Assembly: GCA_027483945.1 (NCBI GenBank)
Contig: JAIXTM010000008.1
Location: 34,243-98,242 of the forward strand
Direction of reading: 5' to 3'
DNA length: 64,000 nt
Origin: Hyphomicrobiales bacterium
GTDB lineage: Bacteria > Pseudomonadota > Alphaproteobacteria > Rhizobiales > Beijerinckiaceae
In this document: positions 63,498 through 64,000 of the stretch, piece after piece
How the letters are laid out: each line of letters opens with the position of its first letter
Numbering within the stretch: position 1 is the first letter of the stretch
The notes under the pieces: generated by a model
Told to the model about the DNA's origin: nothing
Seen by the model: the letters and a program-made list of their open reading frames with translations, nothing else
Databases searched by the model: none
Translations under genes and position numbers: made by a program

Positions 63498-63569
63498 TCG
63501 TCCCCGATCATGACGACAATGCCGGCGGCTTCTCACTGCGCCGGCGCCGTGCTATCGCCGGCTGGCGAT

Positions 63570-63643
63570 GCGGGTGTAGCTCAATGGTAGAGCAGCAGCC
63601 TTCCAAGCTGAATACGAGGGTTCGATTCCCTTCACCCGCTCCA
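63570..63643 (+). tRNA. tRNA-Gly (anticodon UCC)
   Basis: 74-base tRNA with GCGGGTG/CACCCGC acceptor stem, CTTCCAA anticodon loop, TTCGATTC T-loop and encoded CCA. Followed 151 bases later by tuf. Confidence 0.97.
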
Positions 63644-63794
63644 GCCCCCGCTCCGCTGGCCACCGCGCCCGAGCCGCCTGCTGCGCCCGCGACGCAACTC
63701 CCTCTTGAAGCGCGGCGCAATCCCGCATAGACGAGCCGCACTTTTGGCCCCGCCCGTGTCCGGCCGGGGTTTCCGCTAGTCAGGAACAGGGACC

Positions 63795-64000
63795 ATGGCG
63801 AAGGAAAAGTTCGAACGGACGAAGCCGCATTGCAACATCGGCACGATTGGTCACGTTGACCATGGCAAGACGTCGCTGACGGCGGCGATCACGAAGGTCC
63901 TGGCTGAGAAGGGCGGGGCGCAGTTCACGGCGTACGACCAGATCGACAAGGCTCCTGAGGAGAAGGCGCGCGGGATCACGATCTCGACGGCCCATGTGGA
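63795..64000 (+). CDS. tuf: Elongation factor Tu, 5' part
   Basis: First 68 codons of EF-Tu; the gene runs off the right edge. G1 motif [10 protein letters not shown] and the switch I region ARGITIST are exact. Codon use is strongly biased, as expected. ATG 63795 follows ACAGGGACC. Position after tRNA-Tyr and tRNA-Gly is the conserved tufB-type locus. Confidence 0.98.
   Translation, partial: MAKEKFERTKPHCNIGTIGHVDHGKTSLTAAITKVLAEKGGAQFTAYDQIDKAPEEKARGITISTAHV

Overview
The window is about 64 kb of GC-rich chromosome (roughly two-thirds G+C by eye) from an alphaproteobacterium, most likely of the order Hyphomicrobiales (Rhizobiales). Supporting marks are a DUF3126 protein, two alphaproteobacterial-type transglutaminase-like cysteine peptidases (BTLCP), a DUF2336 protein, the tRNA-Tyr/tRNA-Gly/tuf junction, full CtrA-type sites (TTAA-N7-TTAA), sigma-EcfG-type promoters (GGAAC-N16/17-CGTT) and Rhizobiales-style palindromic intergenic repeats. 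I see no prophage, insertion sequence, integron, CRISPR array or toxin-antitoxin module. It looks like core and lineage-specific chromosome rather than an island.

Layout. 1-8454: a tandem glycine riboswitch reading out of the left edge, then (all leftward) a six-gene operon kbl-tdh-thrC-ABC ATPase-permease-binding protein. The operon is preceded by a cupin-type XRE regulator and a doubled AT-rich operator. Together these describe conversion of threonine, or a threonine precursor, to glycine, with a glycine-sensing switch on the next unit. 8512-17000: an inositol-monophosphatase-family enzyme, radC-map, an FkbM methyltransferase, sfsA, a MoaB/CinA-like protein, xanthine phosphoribosyltransferase, an acyl-activating ligase, a CPA1 antiporter and tRNA-Leu. 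17029-24700: a LysR regulator divergent from a Thermus-type isocitrate dehydrogenase, msrB, a flavin monooxygenase with a small zinc-finger protein, two alpha/beta hydrolases, a phased GATTC array, cysE and a DUF3126 gene.

24703-30738: a cluster of small secreted or signalling proteins (BTLCP pair, double PilZ, PAS_5) dotted with CtrA sites, then a structured RNA candidate and a rhomboid protease. 30850-37977: CBS protein, patatin lipase, hisI, an Fe-S scaffold-like protein, yidD, a ClpP-like periplasmic protein, a MipA-type porin and thrS. 37978-38497 is a repeat-filled spacer. 38498-49263: a TetR regulator with two membrane proteins, a YfhO-type protein, a nitroreductase/flavin reductase pair, a CoA lyase/MaoC pair, and a transglycosylase/DUF2336 pair. 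49264-57532: two response regulators, NAD kinase, several general-stress-type genes (PfpI, ROK, CAP, PRC-barrel) and a GGDEF cyclase. 57704-64000: tRNA-Thr, livFGMH without a binding protein, two small secreted proteins, rlmB, tRNA-Tyr, tRNA-Gly and the start of tuf.

Most interesting signals: (1) five GATTC (GANTC, CcrM-type) sites at exactly 21-bp spacing upstream of cysE, where conservation follows the DNA rather than any reading frame; (2) an unassigned multi-hairpin RNA with its own terminator upstream of the rhomboid gene; (3) a threonine synthase inside a threonine-degrading operon with an importer of a family known for phosphorylated substrates, and a Tdh that has lost all four structural-zinc cysteines; (4) a hairpin whose 3' arm is both a terminator arm and the ribosome-binding site of the next gene; (5) a second orphan terminator preceded by a C-rich anti-Shine-Dalgarno-like segment.
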